A stretch of 64,000 nucleotides of DNA, taken from the NCBI GenBank assembly GCA_036852015.1, contig JAANDG010000163.1, forward strand, positions 1-64,000, given 5' to 3'. Both the position numbers and the translations under genes were made by a program. The stretch comes from Pelodera strongyloides (lineage: Eukaryota > Nematoda > Chromadorea > Rhabditida > Rhabditidae). Below are positions 22,901 through 33,021 of the stretch, in pieces. Position 1 is the first letter of the stretch. Each line of letters starts with the position of its first letter. The notes beneath the pieces are model-generated. The model saw nothing but the letters and a program-made list of their open reading frames with translations. It ran no database searches and was not told where the DNA came from.

Positions 22901-25236
22901 TATAAATGTATAAAAATTAGTGCGGACCTCCATGCCACATGTCTATCAGGATCAGGGCATGACACGTTGAAATGGACTGACATACTAGAAGCTAGAAGAG
23001 AAAAGGACATTATGCCACATTGTTCGCGAACGTTTGAACTGCTTTTTCCATGTATTGTATACAAATGTGTTCTATTCCGTGCTAGAAATGACCAGAAAGG
23101 CACACAGATTTGCACATAACACATGAAATGTAGTTTCCAGACACAGTTCGCAAACCAAATGTCATATCGCTTTACGTCAACGAAATATTAATGCACACAA
23201 ACCTGCTCGGGAGTAGGCCGGATACTATATTTTGGCTTGAAAACCAAAGTTCCACGATTCTTTCCATGTTGAGAAACCTCCCGTCGGGCAATTAGCTCTT
23301 TCAAGTCGCCTGCAATTAGTGCAATTAGAAGACCTCGATAATTATGACGTCTAAAAGAAAATTCTATAAGACGACATATCACAAAAATAACAGCTACACC
23401 TAAAAAAACGGACAATGTAAAAAGTTGTCGTATGGGTTTTCGTTTTGTGATATTTGTGAAACTTCTCCAGCACAATTTGCATATAATAAATGAAGACGCA
23501 GTCCTTCCCTATACGTTGCAAATGCTAAGACACGAGCCATACCGCTTTAAATGGCTAAACCAAGTACCTTACTATGATTCAAAAAGCAATGTTTCATAAG
23601 CCCCATAAACCTCTAAAGAACTACTTAAAATACTGTCATTGAGATACAACATGTCTCTACTCTTCATCTGGTTTGCTGCTAATCAAAAATTAGTTCATTG
23701 AAATAATAACACATAAAAACACACTCGGTGTCAATAGGTCCTCAAAGTCGGTATCCTCGTCTTCATACACGTTGTTCATCAGATTGTGCAGCATTGCAAG
23801 ATGATAGTGTTTGAGAGGGCCTGGAACTGAACATGTAACTATCCTGTACTTATTTATTATGGTGCTGAAATATCTGGGTTCTGGGCAAGAGGACTATAGA
23901 AAACTAAGACAGAGTGAGCTGATTTACTTTGGCCCAAAATCACGAAAAACAGTCGAGAAGTAAGAGTTTCACCAGTCTATCAACCTTACCAAACCGGAGA
24001 CCATTTATAAAAAATATGGTGACGGTGGTGCCTAACTACATAAAAGTTAGATGGACTTTAGGTCTGATGCCTGATGGCAAGACCGAGGAAGTGTACTTCG
24101 GCTATATATAAAGTAAGTTTCGCAAAAACTTACCGGCAGGCTTGTGCTCCAAAATTTTCTTGAATAAACGTCGTTCAGAAAGCTCGTCCCATGTTCCTTC
24201 GTCGCAGTCGTAACTGAAACACATCGCGATTGAAAAAGTCAGGCGAAGTATTACAGACCGAACATTCTCAAACATTTTGCTCGTAGTGAGGATAACACAG
24301 TAACAAGTAACACTTCTTCAAAGTATGTTCTTTACATTGTTTACATATTGATATTAAGTCTGACTGTGGCAAAGTGCAGCTCAGACAACGCGAGTATAAT
24401 AGACTTCTCGATTTTTTTCACCTTTCCCAACTTTAGCGTCACCGTACCATGTATTACCTAGTACATAAATTATGATTATGAAGCATGCTGTTCGGCGCAC
24501 TCCATAATTCAACATAATTTGACGGTGAGAACAATATAATTCGCGGTATAATATAAAGAAAACGTACTCGGTGGTTGAACTGGCCTTTCGCAAATCTGGA
24601 TCAAAGAACATCCTTCGAATGTCATCGTCCGTCATTTGTCTGAACACAGGGGTACAGGTTGGTGCGTGAAAACACGAACGAACCACCTCCGGATTGGTCT
24701 TGACCACCTCCGGAAGCAATTCCAAGTTAATATATTTGAGTGAAACATGGTGTTTTATCGTCTATCACTAAGCTAAAAAAAGAAACCACCTCCAGCCACC
24801 TCCATTTACGCGCGGAAATGATACCCTGTCTGAACATTGTTTTTTTTTAACAAAAACTCAGAGATTTTAAGAGTTAGGCTGGTTTGTGAAAAGTATGGTG
24901 CACACTTGCATGTCCATGTACTATATGCAGTTCTGCGCACTTCCGGCATAGACGGGCGCATTAATTTGAATACAATACATGTGAATGCAGTGTCCAGCAT
25001 ACTTTTCAAGACCACTTCCACTTTGAAAATAAAAGGTAAATGCTAACACTATACTGTGATGTAATCCCTCTAAACCACTAAATATGTTATACATACAGGA
25101 GACTGCAAAGGACTGTTTCAAAGCAGACCAAGGAAAAAAAACACAATGCTATGAAATAATGAAATACAAACCGAACAGTAGCTTCGTATGCACCTTGCGC
25201 CTCGTCAGTATCCTGTGTGGATTCAACGCGCCCCAT
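19926..25236 (-). CDS. MRGBP: MRGBP/Eaf7-like subunit of the NuA4/TIP60 histone acetyltransferase
   Basis: Seven minus-strand exons in continuous phase: 25172-25238 (ATG at 25236-25234), 24568-24639, 24134-24213, 23203-23309, 22628-22700, 21203-21294 and 19926-20054 (stop 19928-19926). Most acceptors are TTTCAG-like. The family signature is W-x-x-L-x-x-x-x-L-F then ILEHKPAG, a spacer, and ILAKLETMYKMQAIEANE; human MRGBP has HKPVG and an IW-x-x-L-x-TMYDMQAL segment in the same order. FFLPDGQFGELMK follows, as FVLP-x-E does in the family. The C-terminus is basic, then His-rich (KEHRKRRKHHHH), as in other members. MRGBP links MRG15 to the TIP60/NuA4 complex in the nucleus. Assignment is from motif memory; the exon before the last is the least certain. 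Confidence 0.75.
20484..20535. other. Twin perfect hairpins with 3-base loops
   Basis: GAAGAGCCCTACGGGCTCTTC (20484-20504) is a perfect 9-bp stem; AATCGGCCTTCGGCCGATT (20517-20535) is a perfect 8-bp stem. They lie 12 bases apart in the last intron of the MRGBP-like gene, beside direct repeats of ATACTTATTATAGTATA (20451 and 21017). Confidence 0.8.
20700..20782 (+). repeat. tRNA-derived sequence (His-type loop), plus strand
   Basis: D-arm GCTCAACTGGTAGAGC, anticodon-type loop CTGTGAA (GTG, histidine) and T-arm GTGGGTTCGAATCCCGC are all good, but the acceptor ends do not pair and the variable region is too long. It is antisense to the MRGBP-like gene, in its last intron. SINE head or tRNA pseudogene. 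Confidence 0.65.
21325..21506. mobile_element. MITE family A, full copy
   Basis: CTTAAAGCGAAATACCGGGC at the left; CCGGCTGGTATTTCGCTTTAAA at the right. It lies just 30 bp upstream (in gene sense) of the MRGBP exon 21203-21294, so it abuts the polypyrimidine region of that intron. Confidence 0.9.
21989..22037 (-). pseudogene. Second copy of the MRGBP exon 21203-21294
   Basis: On the minus strand, after a TTTTCAG acceptor at 22038, the sequence translates as EVEFDYFLPDGQRGELM, closely paralleling ELQNEFFLPDGQFGELM of the downstream exon. Homology stops after GELM: there is no donor there, and the next possible GT donor is about 40 bases on. Either a truncated duplicate exon or an alternative one with a different tail. 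Same phase as the exon it duplicates. Confidence 0.7.
22701..23202. other. MRGBP intron with MITE family B fragment
   Basis: Right end of family B at about 23130-23176 (CGCAAACCAAATGTCATATCGC). An antisense open frame of 95 codons at 22832-23119 has no recognised motif and is not called. Confidence 0.5.
23466..23556. mobile_element. MITE family B fragment
   Basis: AATTTGCATATAATAAATG, then GAGCCATACCGCTTTAAA, matches the right part of family B. It lies in the MRGBP intron between 23309 and 24134. Confidence 0.6.
24649..24815 (-). repeat. Dispersed repeat R1, copy 1
   Basis: On the minus strand: GGAGGTGGTTTC, TAGTGATAGACG, ATAAAACACCATG, then CCGGAGGTGGTCAAGACC, ATCCGGAGGTGGTTCGT, and TTTTCACGCACCAACCTG. 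The same series lies at 47410-47592 on the plus strand. This copy ends about 10 bases before the 3' splice site of MRGBP exon 24568-24639, so it supplies most of that intron's acceptor region. Confidence 0.85.
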
Positions 25237-26852
25237 ATCTGAAAGAACATTATGTATGCGTGGTTCAGCAAGCTGGCATTCATAAACAACAAAATCATAG
25301 AGGTAAGGAGACACTATACGCAGAAAAGTCTGCAATGAAGCTCTATGTATGATGCACAACAAAACTAAGGAGAGGGACAGATGTTTGAGAAGCAACCCTG
25401 GCAACCCATCCACGAAGATTCTGAACTAAAGTAACATTGGCAAAGAAAATTGGGAAGTGAAGAGATTCGAGGCATATATTTCTCAAAACGAAAAAAAAAA
25501 CGATTCACCAGAAAAGCAAATAAGTGGCCGGCACGCGGCCTCAAGACGTCGATAGGACACTAATGTTGTGTGGAGCGGAAATGAACTGAAAATCGCACTC
25601 CTTTCCCAGCGCTACTCGTATTTGGTGGTCTTAGCGTCCAATAAAGTTAAATGCAGCAAAAAAAGGTATTTCATCCAACAAAGTCATCCAAAAATTGTCA
25701 ATTGGATGAATGTGAATGAATGTGAATACCACTTTATTCAGACATACAATCATCACACATAGACTTAAGCATGTAGAATCTAGGGTCCCGTTTGCTCTCG
25801 AAGTCGGGGATCTTCATTTTTAGCTCCAATCCAAGGCGGTGTCTCTTAGCCGATGTGTCCCATAGAGTGAAGTAGACGGTAGAAGACGGCACAGAAGATA
25901 ATACAGAGCGAAACGTCCGTCCTAAGACTAGGCAAGGGGAGCGCCTTAACTTTATTCCCGACGCCGTGGCATGTTCGCAAGATGGTAGCACTGGGCGGGA
26001 TTCGAACTCGGGTCGTATGGGTGAGAGACGAGAACTTTGCCAGTGAGCCACGACGCCCCCACGATGGATGTTTGAACACAGGGATCCGGTCTCAATTGAT
26101 CAGGCGCTTTTATTCTATTTGAAGGCGACATAGGTTAAATATCAAGTGCTAAAACACAATTAAAATTTATGAACAAACAATTTTCAACAGAGCGAAACAC
26201 GAGAGGACAGCGCGCGGGTCGTTTCATAAGGACGCGCCCCATCTCTGAAAGAACATTACGTATACGGGTTCAACAAGTTGATATCAATAAAACAACATAA
26301 ACATAAAGATAAAGATAAAGAGACACTGTACACGGAACAAAGGATGCAATAAGCTCCATGTATGCAATACATAACTAAAACTAAGGAATCTAAGGAGAGA
26401 TGTTTGAGAAGCTTCCCAACCATGAAGATTCTGAATTAAAGTAATATTGTCAAAGAAAATTAGGAAGTCAGGAGATTCGATACATATCTTTCTCAAAAAG
26501 ATCACCAGAAAAGCAAATAAGTGGCCGGCACGCGGCCTCAAGACGTCGGTAGGAAACTAGTGTTGTTAGGAGCGGAAATGAACTCTGAAATCCGCACTCC
26601 GTTCCCAGCGCTACTCGCATTTAGTGGTCTTAGCGTCCAATAGAGTTAAATGCAGCAACAAAAAGTATTTCATACAACATCCAAAAATTGTCAATTGGAT
26701 GGACGTTTGAACACAGGAATCAGGTCTCAATTGATCAGACGCTTTTATTCTATTTGAAGGCGACATAGGTTAAATATCAAGTGCTAAAACACAATTAAAA
26801 TGTATGAACAATTTTCAACAAGCGAAACACGGGAGTACAGCGTGGGTCGTTT
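25227..26852. repeat. Tandem duplication at the 5' end of the MRGBP-like gene
   Basis: Copy 1 is about 25227-26225 and copy 2 about 26233-26852. They share CGCGCCCCAT...CTGAAAGAACAT, AATAAGTGGCCGGCACGCGG, CCCAGCGCTACTCG, AGGCGACATAGGTTAAATAT and the end ACAGCG(CG)GGGTCGTTT. Copy 1 starts inside the MRGBP first coding exon, so copy 2 repeats that exon's acceptor and start codon (CTTTCAG then AGATGGGGCGCG on the minus strand). Copy 1 is longer only because of the SINE at 25709-26064. Confidence 0.9.
25709..26064 (-). mobile_element. tRNA-headed SINE, about 356 bp
   Basis: Present in duplication copy 1, absent from copy 2 at 26700. Minus-strand head: GGGGGCGTCGTGGCTCACTGG (A box) and CGAGTTCGAATCCCGCCC (B box). 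The tail, at the left end, is a short repeat (ATTCAC units on the minus strand). Flanking GGATG on both sides is a likely target-site duplication of 4-7 bp; its length is ambiguous because the target itself is GGATG-repetitive. Confidence 0.85.
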
Positions 26853-27460
26853 ACTAACCTCGCAAAATAAATGCTCTCTGCGCACTAAACGGTTGCTAGA
26901 TGTAGAAATTAAAATTCTCCAAAAAAAGATGCATCTTTTAAAAGCACTAGTACGTTACTAGTAAAAAATAGATCTGTCCTAATTTGCTACTATTTATGCT
27001 CGGGTACGGTGGAATGTGTAAACACTACAGAAATATACAGTAACCTAAATGCACAATTTGCAGACATTTTCGGCGGAATTGGGAATTTCCCGTCTCTCGT
27101 AGTGTCATGTCACTTTGGTGAAGTGCGTGAGCGAATGAGTATCAAAGTTGCTTTATTTTGGTAGGAACGTGCCTCGGACAGCTTTGAAACGTGTAACAAC
27201 TTTGTTGGGCAAAAATGACGCGAGACGATTGAGTAAAAACAACCAAAATTGTCGCGAAGCTGGACAGCATTGAATACTTTATTCAGTGTACACCGAAGTA
27301 AAGCGGAAAAACGTGGGATGTATGCCTATGATAGTCTTCACATGCAGTCCTTGTGTGAGCAAATATATTTGAACTCGTTCGATGTGCTGTTCATGGACTT
27401 TCTATCTCAAAAGCCCTATTCTTTGTGAAAGCCGCCTTTTGTTTTATTCACTTGTTTCAG
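26853..27460. promoter_or_regulatory. Head-to-head intergenic region, putative bidirectional promoter
   Basis: This holds the space between the MRGBP-like gene (minus) and the first candidate SMAD exon (plus). No TATA element or known site can be named. It is called only from gene orientation; the untranslated first exon of the MRGBP-like gene must lie at or beyond copy 2 of the duplication. Confidence 0.3.
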
Positions 27461-28515
27461 GTATCAGCTAGTAAATATTGGAAAGGAACCCTTCTTCACC
27501 TCAACCTGCCGACGGGTACACTCGGAGAAATCGTTCCAGCGGAAGTTTTCACATGGAAAATGGACGGTACGTTTGAGAACTAGTTATATCGTTGTTACCT
27601 CGTAGCACTGTTTCCCACATCCCAATGGAAGAACACATGCGTCAAATTCACTAGACAAAGTGATCCGATCTTCTGCAAAATGAGGCTTAGCGGGCTCCGA
27701 GTTGCCTTTAACTGTCAGTCCATGTGAAACAGCGGAAACTCATGAACATTACTTCCAAGCAAGTTTATTATAGAAACTGGAAATATAGCTATCCACGTGC
27801 ATTTATAAAAACCCCGCCTTTCTATGTGACGGCGGTGTGGTTTCTCTTGTGTGTTTGCCGGAGTACCCGCCCCTTTTTGTTTATCTGAGGCGGCCGCAAC
27901 ATTGCAAAAACTGCCCCTGCACTCTACTTTCCCACGCCAATCAACAAACTAGTAAACAAAGTACATTCCCAAATGCTAACGAATAATTTATTGGCCTATG
28001 CTAATTCCGATGACCGACGTGCCCGTGTTGATGACCAAATCGAGGCTGGACTCGTTCATATTCCCTATACTCATCTAAATGATGAACAAAGCTGCAGTAG
28101 AGCATTACCTCCACTGCTGCAAAATGGACCCACCAATTCCCTACCTAAATTGTCGGCTGAATATGAATTGCAATTGCTCGAGAGGCTTCACAGAACACAT
28201 GAGCATATTATACCAGATGCTGAGTGCTCTTCAGACTACGAAAGTATGTCCTCAAGCAGTACTTTTAGGAGTTTAGAATCATCGGATTCATCGTCTGATT
28301 CTCCTACTCCTTATATGACTGTCCAGGATCTAAAGCAAACCATTCGGCAGTGTGTGGCGGACTTTAACTCCGTAAATAAAGTGCCGACTATTCCTGAGGA
28401 AGTTATTACTACCGAAGAGTCCTTGAATTGTCCTGACCCTTATTCTTATTCGGAAAATGCCGAAGAAATGGACGAAGCCGAAGCTGGTTGGTTACTAATA
28501 CTGTTTAATTCTTAG
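27461..28515 (+). CDS. Candidate 5' exons of the SMAD gene (acidic, Ser-rich)
   Basis: A first segment, 27461-27566, lies between a TTTCAG acceptor and a GTACGT donor and has ATG GAC G just before the donor (27560). Joined to 27953 (after CAAACTAG) it stays in phase with a 180-codon open frame starting at ATG 27973. That frame contains CSSDYESMSSSSTFRSLES, SSDSSSDSPTP, TVQDLKQTIRQCV and acidic runs. This low-complexity acidic/Ser style fits the next SMAD exons. A phase-1 donor (GAAGCT G|GTTGGT) at about 28486 does not match the phase-0 start of exon 33022, so either an exon is missing from my model or this is a separate small gene. Confidence 0.4.
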
Positions 28516-28644
28516 TATTTGGTTTCATTCTCGTTTCTCTGATTGTGATGGATGATAGTTTTTGAATGAACTACCTAAACTTCTGGTTATTTAATGCGCT
28601 GTCTGCTTCATCAGATTTTTTTTCTGCAAGTACTATCTTGAAAA

Positions 28645-29010
28645 CTTAAAGGGATCAGCTCACCTTAAATTGTGTCTTTTTTTTTTGTTTCTTTATTTTC
28701 TATAAGGGATAGTAAAAATTTGGAATAGAAAAAGTAGTGTTCAATTTCATTACTCACGAAGATATTGGGTGATAAAGTGGTGGATTGATCGGGCCGAAAT
28801 GCAAAAAGGGCAATTGTCCTGCCTTGTTTGTATAGGATAATTACCCTTTTTGCATTTCGGCCCGATCAATCCGCCACTTTATCACCCAATATCTTCGTGA
28901 GTATTGAAATTGAACACTACTTTTTCTATTCCAAATTTTTACTATCCCTTATAGAAAATAAAGAAACAAAAAAAAACAGACACAATTTAAGGTGAGCTGA
29001 TCCCTTTAAG
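28645..29010. mobile_element. 366-bp nearly perfect palindrome (foldback element)
   Basis: The left end CTTAAAGGGATCAGCTCACC and the right end GGTGAGCTGATCCCTTTAAG begin two arms of roughly 170 bp that match base for base apart from a handful of changes, meeting around TCCTGCCTTGTTTGTATAGGA. No open frame. A one-arm relative lies at 1385-1555. The near identity of the arms implies a young insertion or active arm conversion. Confidence 0.95.
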
Positions 29011-31600
29011 TCTAAAGTGTACCGTGTAGATATTTTCTGAGCAATTTTGGGCTACAAGCCAGTATTCCTTCTCCTTACTTATCTAGTAGTTCTATGTGGG
29101 GGTTTTGCGTTTCCGTGATAACCTTGAATCAAGTTCTATTTATGACTCACTTTATTGGCGAATGTTTCGCACATTATTCAAAGAAAAGAAAATACGTTTA
29201 AAATCGAAATTACTAAACCATGCCAAAGGTGTGTGTGTATGTAGCAGTGTAGCGTTATGCTGTTTTTTTTTTACATTGAATCAAATTACATTAATTGGAA
29301 ATGTGCCCTGTTAGCGAGAAAGGCATAAAAAGTAAGAAACGTTGGTAGTTTATCAGGATCGGGTTCCGTCGCGTGTGTGGGCCAGCTGTTATGTCTGACT
29401 TCAAATTTTTGTGCCAAACCATTTTTGTGATATTGTGTCTTCTCTTCTGTATGTGTCGATAGGCTAGATTCGAGCGATACGTTTTCAGAATTCAGGCAAA
29501 TATTTTATTCAAATTATCGATGTTTGTTTAAAAACCATTGACTACCGTGGTAGAGTACACATTTACCTTGTAAACCCTAATCCCGTGGGCCATATGCCTT
29601 GCCGACTAACTAAATTAACACGCAGTTGGGTGACTGAAAAATTGAAAACATAAAAAAATAGAAAATACGTTCATTCCCTGTTGTTGATCTTTTCTTGCCT
29701 TACCTGTGCATTGCATAATGCACTAAGCTATACAACACTCCCAGTTCTTTCCTATTTCCCTTGTCCCTGAAAAACCATGTGTGTGTATTGCTGCTCTTCC
29801 CGAGTCTCCGACACAGAAAAAAAATAGCATGCAATTTCAAAGAGAAGCAGCTATGCAACGGAGGAATAGTGTGTGTAATTTGAAGAGAGATTGACACCAC
29901 GCGTTATATGCGAGGCGCATAAAAAATCCTGCGTAGTGAACCAAAGTAGACGTCTGAAAGCGTCGACTGGGGGTGAACACCTCGTCTAGCAAACTATGCG
30001 GCTCTGGCTCTCCCCAATTTTTTTAACTCGTGCCTGGGCGTTCCATGGAGAAGGGCCGGCACGAGTGGAACGCTTCTTTGTGAGCCTTCCTAGACATTGC
30101 ACAACCAGAGGAGGACCCTGTGAAAAGGAAAGATCACTACTGGATTACAGAGAGATTTGTTAAGCAAAAGAAACAAAAAGGAAAGTAAGGATTAAGAAAA
30201 TCTGACCAAGATACAATTTGGATTTGAAATTCAACTACTCAACTAACTCAGCGAAACCAAACAAGACATGGGGACGGTGGGAATAGTAGCGAAGAGGAAC
30301 ATAATGGTGAAGATATTTTAGGGGAAAAAATTACGCTAGTCATATATGTGGAGGCAATGATAATAGTAGTGAGATTAGATAGGAACGTTATCCTCCACCA
30401 AATTTGTTGTTTACTACACAAGATGCACTACCGCACTTTATCATTCAAGTATTTAACATAATCATGCTGTGGAAAATGTGTATTAGCAAGATTTTTACTC
30501 TTCTTCTAATAATATTTTTAGTCTGCATTGTACATAGAAAGGGTCGATGTTGATAAGTAAGCGTAGTGAAATAAGTGTTGAATGCGCTGCCGCCTGGCAT
30601 GTCGCCTTGTGTTGGAATGACTGCCATTTGGTTAAACCGGCAAGTGCAACTGCCCTTTTCCTTTGCCCACTTTTTATCTGAAAAGAGGCGGTCTCCGGAT
30701 CCGACGTCTATACTCGCCCGTCGTTTTTTGCTGTAGGTTTCCGCCTCAGAATACACTCATTGCAACAGTCGGACGTTTTTACTAGACGGTGTCTGGTCTC
30801 TCCATCGAGACGCGTTGTCTCTCGCCAATGTATTTATGTGCTTTGGTCAAGGGAAATTGGGAAGAGTAGAGAAAGGACTGTGACAAGGCCAGCCAGGCGA
30901 AATGTTCTAAGTAGCGAGACACAGATATTGCTTGTTCATACTTGTTTCAGTAATCCATAAATCTCAAAAGTGGTAGACAATTTTCAAAGGGAGCTTTTGT
31001 GTATGAATTATAAGATTTTTTACATAAAGTATGTTTTACTTGTTGATAAACAATACGTGGAAATCAAATTAGTTTTGGTTCAGTTCCTTTTGGAAAAACC
31101 AGTCCCTGTGGGTGGACTGCTCTCTTTCCCCGCTGGTCAAAGAGTCGCAACTCTCCGCTTCCCCTATCTTCCTTCTTGCACTTCTGTTTCGGGGTGCCCT
31201 TTTCTGTCGGGTTGAGTCCGGCGGTTCTCCCGCGGACATAGTCGGCTCCAGACGTCGAGGAATGGTCACTCGGGACTGGTGCAGCTCGGTTCGGACCAGA
31301 AATTCTTATAGCTCTGGCTGTGTCCTCTGTGACCTATGAAGTTAGAGTGAAAAGTATAGAAACGGTTCGTTGCAAACGTGGTGATAGATCAAGGGGCAAT
31401 GAGAGAACCAGATGACATAGCAGGCATAGTCAGTGGGTCATTCATTGGGCTGTCGGTGAGCTATCCACACCGCTAGGGCATATCCCGCGCTTTTAGGGGC
31501 AGCCAGCCATGGCCATGGTACGACTTGTCTCGGCGCATGTGTATTACACTAAAAGGGTTGTCCCTAAGTCTCATTTACTGGAAACTAGAGTTTACCAGTG
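29011..31600. other. Large intronic or intergenic stretch without a supported exon
   Basis: Several short open frames occur on both strands but none has both splice signals and coding character. A structured 48-base segment lies at 30026-30073. GC rises at 31090-31290, where an Arg/Ser-rich frame on the minus strand is not convincing. Confidence 0.5.
30026..30073 (+). ncRNA. Pseudoknot-like structured segment, possible Sm-class RNA 3' end
   Basis: ACTCGTGCC (30026-30034) pairs perfectly with GGCACGAGT (30058-30066), and GCGTTCCA (30038-30045) with TGGAACGC (30066-30073). The pairs interlock. Directly upstream is CCAATTTTTTTAA, which resembles an Sm site, and snRNAs end in an Sm site plus a 3' stem. 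I could not match the upstream sequence to U1, U2, U4, U5, U6 or a spliced-leader RNA. Confidence 0.25.
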
Positions 31601-31628
31601 TCTTAAAGGATCGCAGTCACTACAAATT

Positions 31629-32012
31629 CGTATTTTTTATTCGCTTTTCATTAATTGTTCAAGTATGTGAAGAAAACGACGATTCCAGCGCCAAAGCACG
31701 GCAAAACGAACTCAGGGAGAGAAATCCCTGTTTATGACTTTTACTTATATACCGTAGTTTATAATTGCCCGCATAGAGTTTCATAATAAATACCCTGCAG
31801 TGATAAACCACGCGTCAGGTGTAACACTGCAGGCTGTTCACTCTCCAAGTACCCCTGGCAATTGCATATATGCACCGGCGTCGGTCATTTATCAAAACTC
31901 ATTCTCATTGATTTCTCTCCCTGAGTTCCATTTTATGTGGATTTTTTTGGGCTGCATATTGTTTTATAAATCTGCTTGCATCTAATAAAAATCGAATAAA
32001 AAAGTTGATTCT
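31629..32012. mobile_element. Diverged foldback element
   Basis: GAACTCAGGGAGAGAAATCC at about 31708 is matched in reverse by GATTTCTCTCCCTGAGTTCC at 31910; the outer TTTTTTATTCG (31634) is matched by CGAATAAAAAA at 31991. Between them is a perfect 9-bp stem CCTGCAGTG/CACTGCAGG (about 31794-31832). Arms are much diverged. Confidence 0.6.
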
Positions 32013-32484
32013 GAAGTGACTGCCTTCCTTTAAGTGTTTCAGTTCAAAAGTAGTTCTGGTTAGCACATCTCCAAACTCACAACCTGCGCTATCTTTTCTG
32101 ATTTCGTGATAAAGACCAGTTCGTTGACCAGCACCCCTAAGGGCATACTGTCTACGTTGGTCAGTTTCTATTTTCGCCAGAGAGCACCGGTCTCTATTCT
32201 CTTCCATTTCCCGACTGTCTATAGACGGTCAAGTCTATTCTACACTACAGTATTGTGCCGCTACCTTTGGTCATCTCGAACTGTCTAAAGTTGTTGTTGA
32301 TGTCTATAGTTTCTGTCTCTCTTTTATGTCTCACTCAAGTGATTGACCATTGACCGTTTCTCTCTAATAAATGGGCCGGTTCTCAGCCTTTATTATGCGA
32401 TCCAAACATGTGGAAATGATATAAAAAATGAACTTCTGTTCGGAAATTCGGAAGTGTTTTTCGAGTAAAGATGGTTAATGAATG

Positions 32485-32612
32485 TTTTAAGCGATATCGC
32501 ACGTGGTCGATGTTATCATATTGTCTGTCCCGCTCCGAACCTACACAGAAATTTGCACATATTTTATTTGAATCTCGCACACGTTTCAAAACCATGTGCC
32601 ATTCCACTTTAA
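32485..32612. mobile_element. MITE family B, short full copy
   Basis: TTTTAAGCGATATCGCACGTGG at the left; CAAAACCATGTGCCATTCCAC then TTTAA at the right. About 128 bp, E-box CACGTG in the left end. Confidence 0.78.
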
Positions 32613-32690
32613 CCAAAAGAATTCCATTTGTGACTTTTATGTTCACTTCAGGTCGTCCACCTTCACGGTCGGCACCCCGACGTTGGGCCA

Positions 32691-32945
32691 ACAAAGTTGT
32701 TGGATTTTTAAAGGGAAAGGTCTGTGTTTTAAGAAACGTATGATGGGGTCCTTTCTCCTTTCCAACTGATGCGTGGGCAGTTGATTTAAACAAAGTTGTT
32801 GGATTTTTAAAGGGAAAGGTTGATGTTTTAAGAAACGTATGATGGGTCCTTTCTCCTTTCCAACTGATGCGTGGGCAGTTGATTTAAACAAAGTTGTTGG
32901 ATTTTTAAAGGGAAAGGTTGGTGTTTTAAGAAACGTACGATAGGG
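32691..32945. repeat. 98-bp tandem repeat, 2.6 units
   Basis: Units begin ACAAAGTTGTTGGATTTTTA at 32691, 32790 and 32888, with TTTAAGAAACGTATGATGGG inside. Ends about 75 bp before the SMAD exon at 33022. Open frames on the minus strand through it are repeat translation. Confidence 0.92.
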
Positions 32946-33021
32946 ATAGGGTTAACTATGCTGTTGATAGGGTAACTGATGCAGTTGATTTAAATTTTGT
33001 TTAATAAATCACTTTATTTAG

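Noticed and set aside
22832..23119. 95-codon plus-strand frame antisense to the MRGBP intron
   Set aside because: Ends in a family B MITE fragment; no motif; the real coding sequence here is on the other strand.
29695..29715. CTTACCTG as a U1 snRNA 5' end
   Set aside because: The following sequence does not match U1 stem-loop I, and no matching Sm site lies at the U1 distance.
31069..31269. Arg/Ser-rich minus-strand frame
   Set aside because: Locally GC-rich DNA; no splice sites or homologous motif, and a plus-strand frame covers the same bases equally well.
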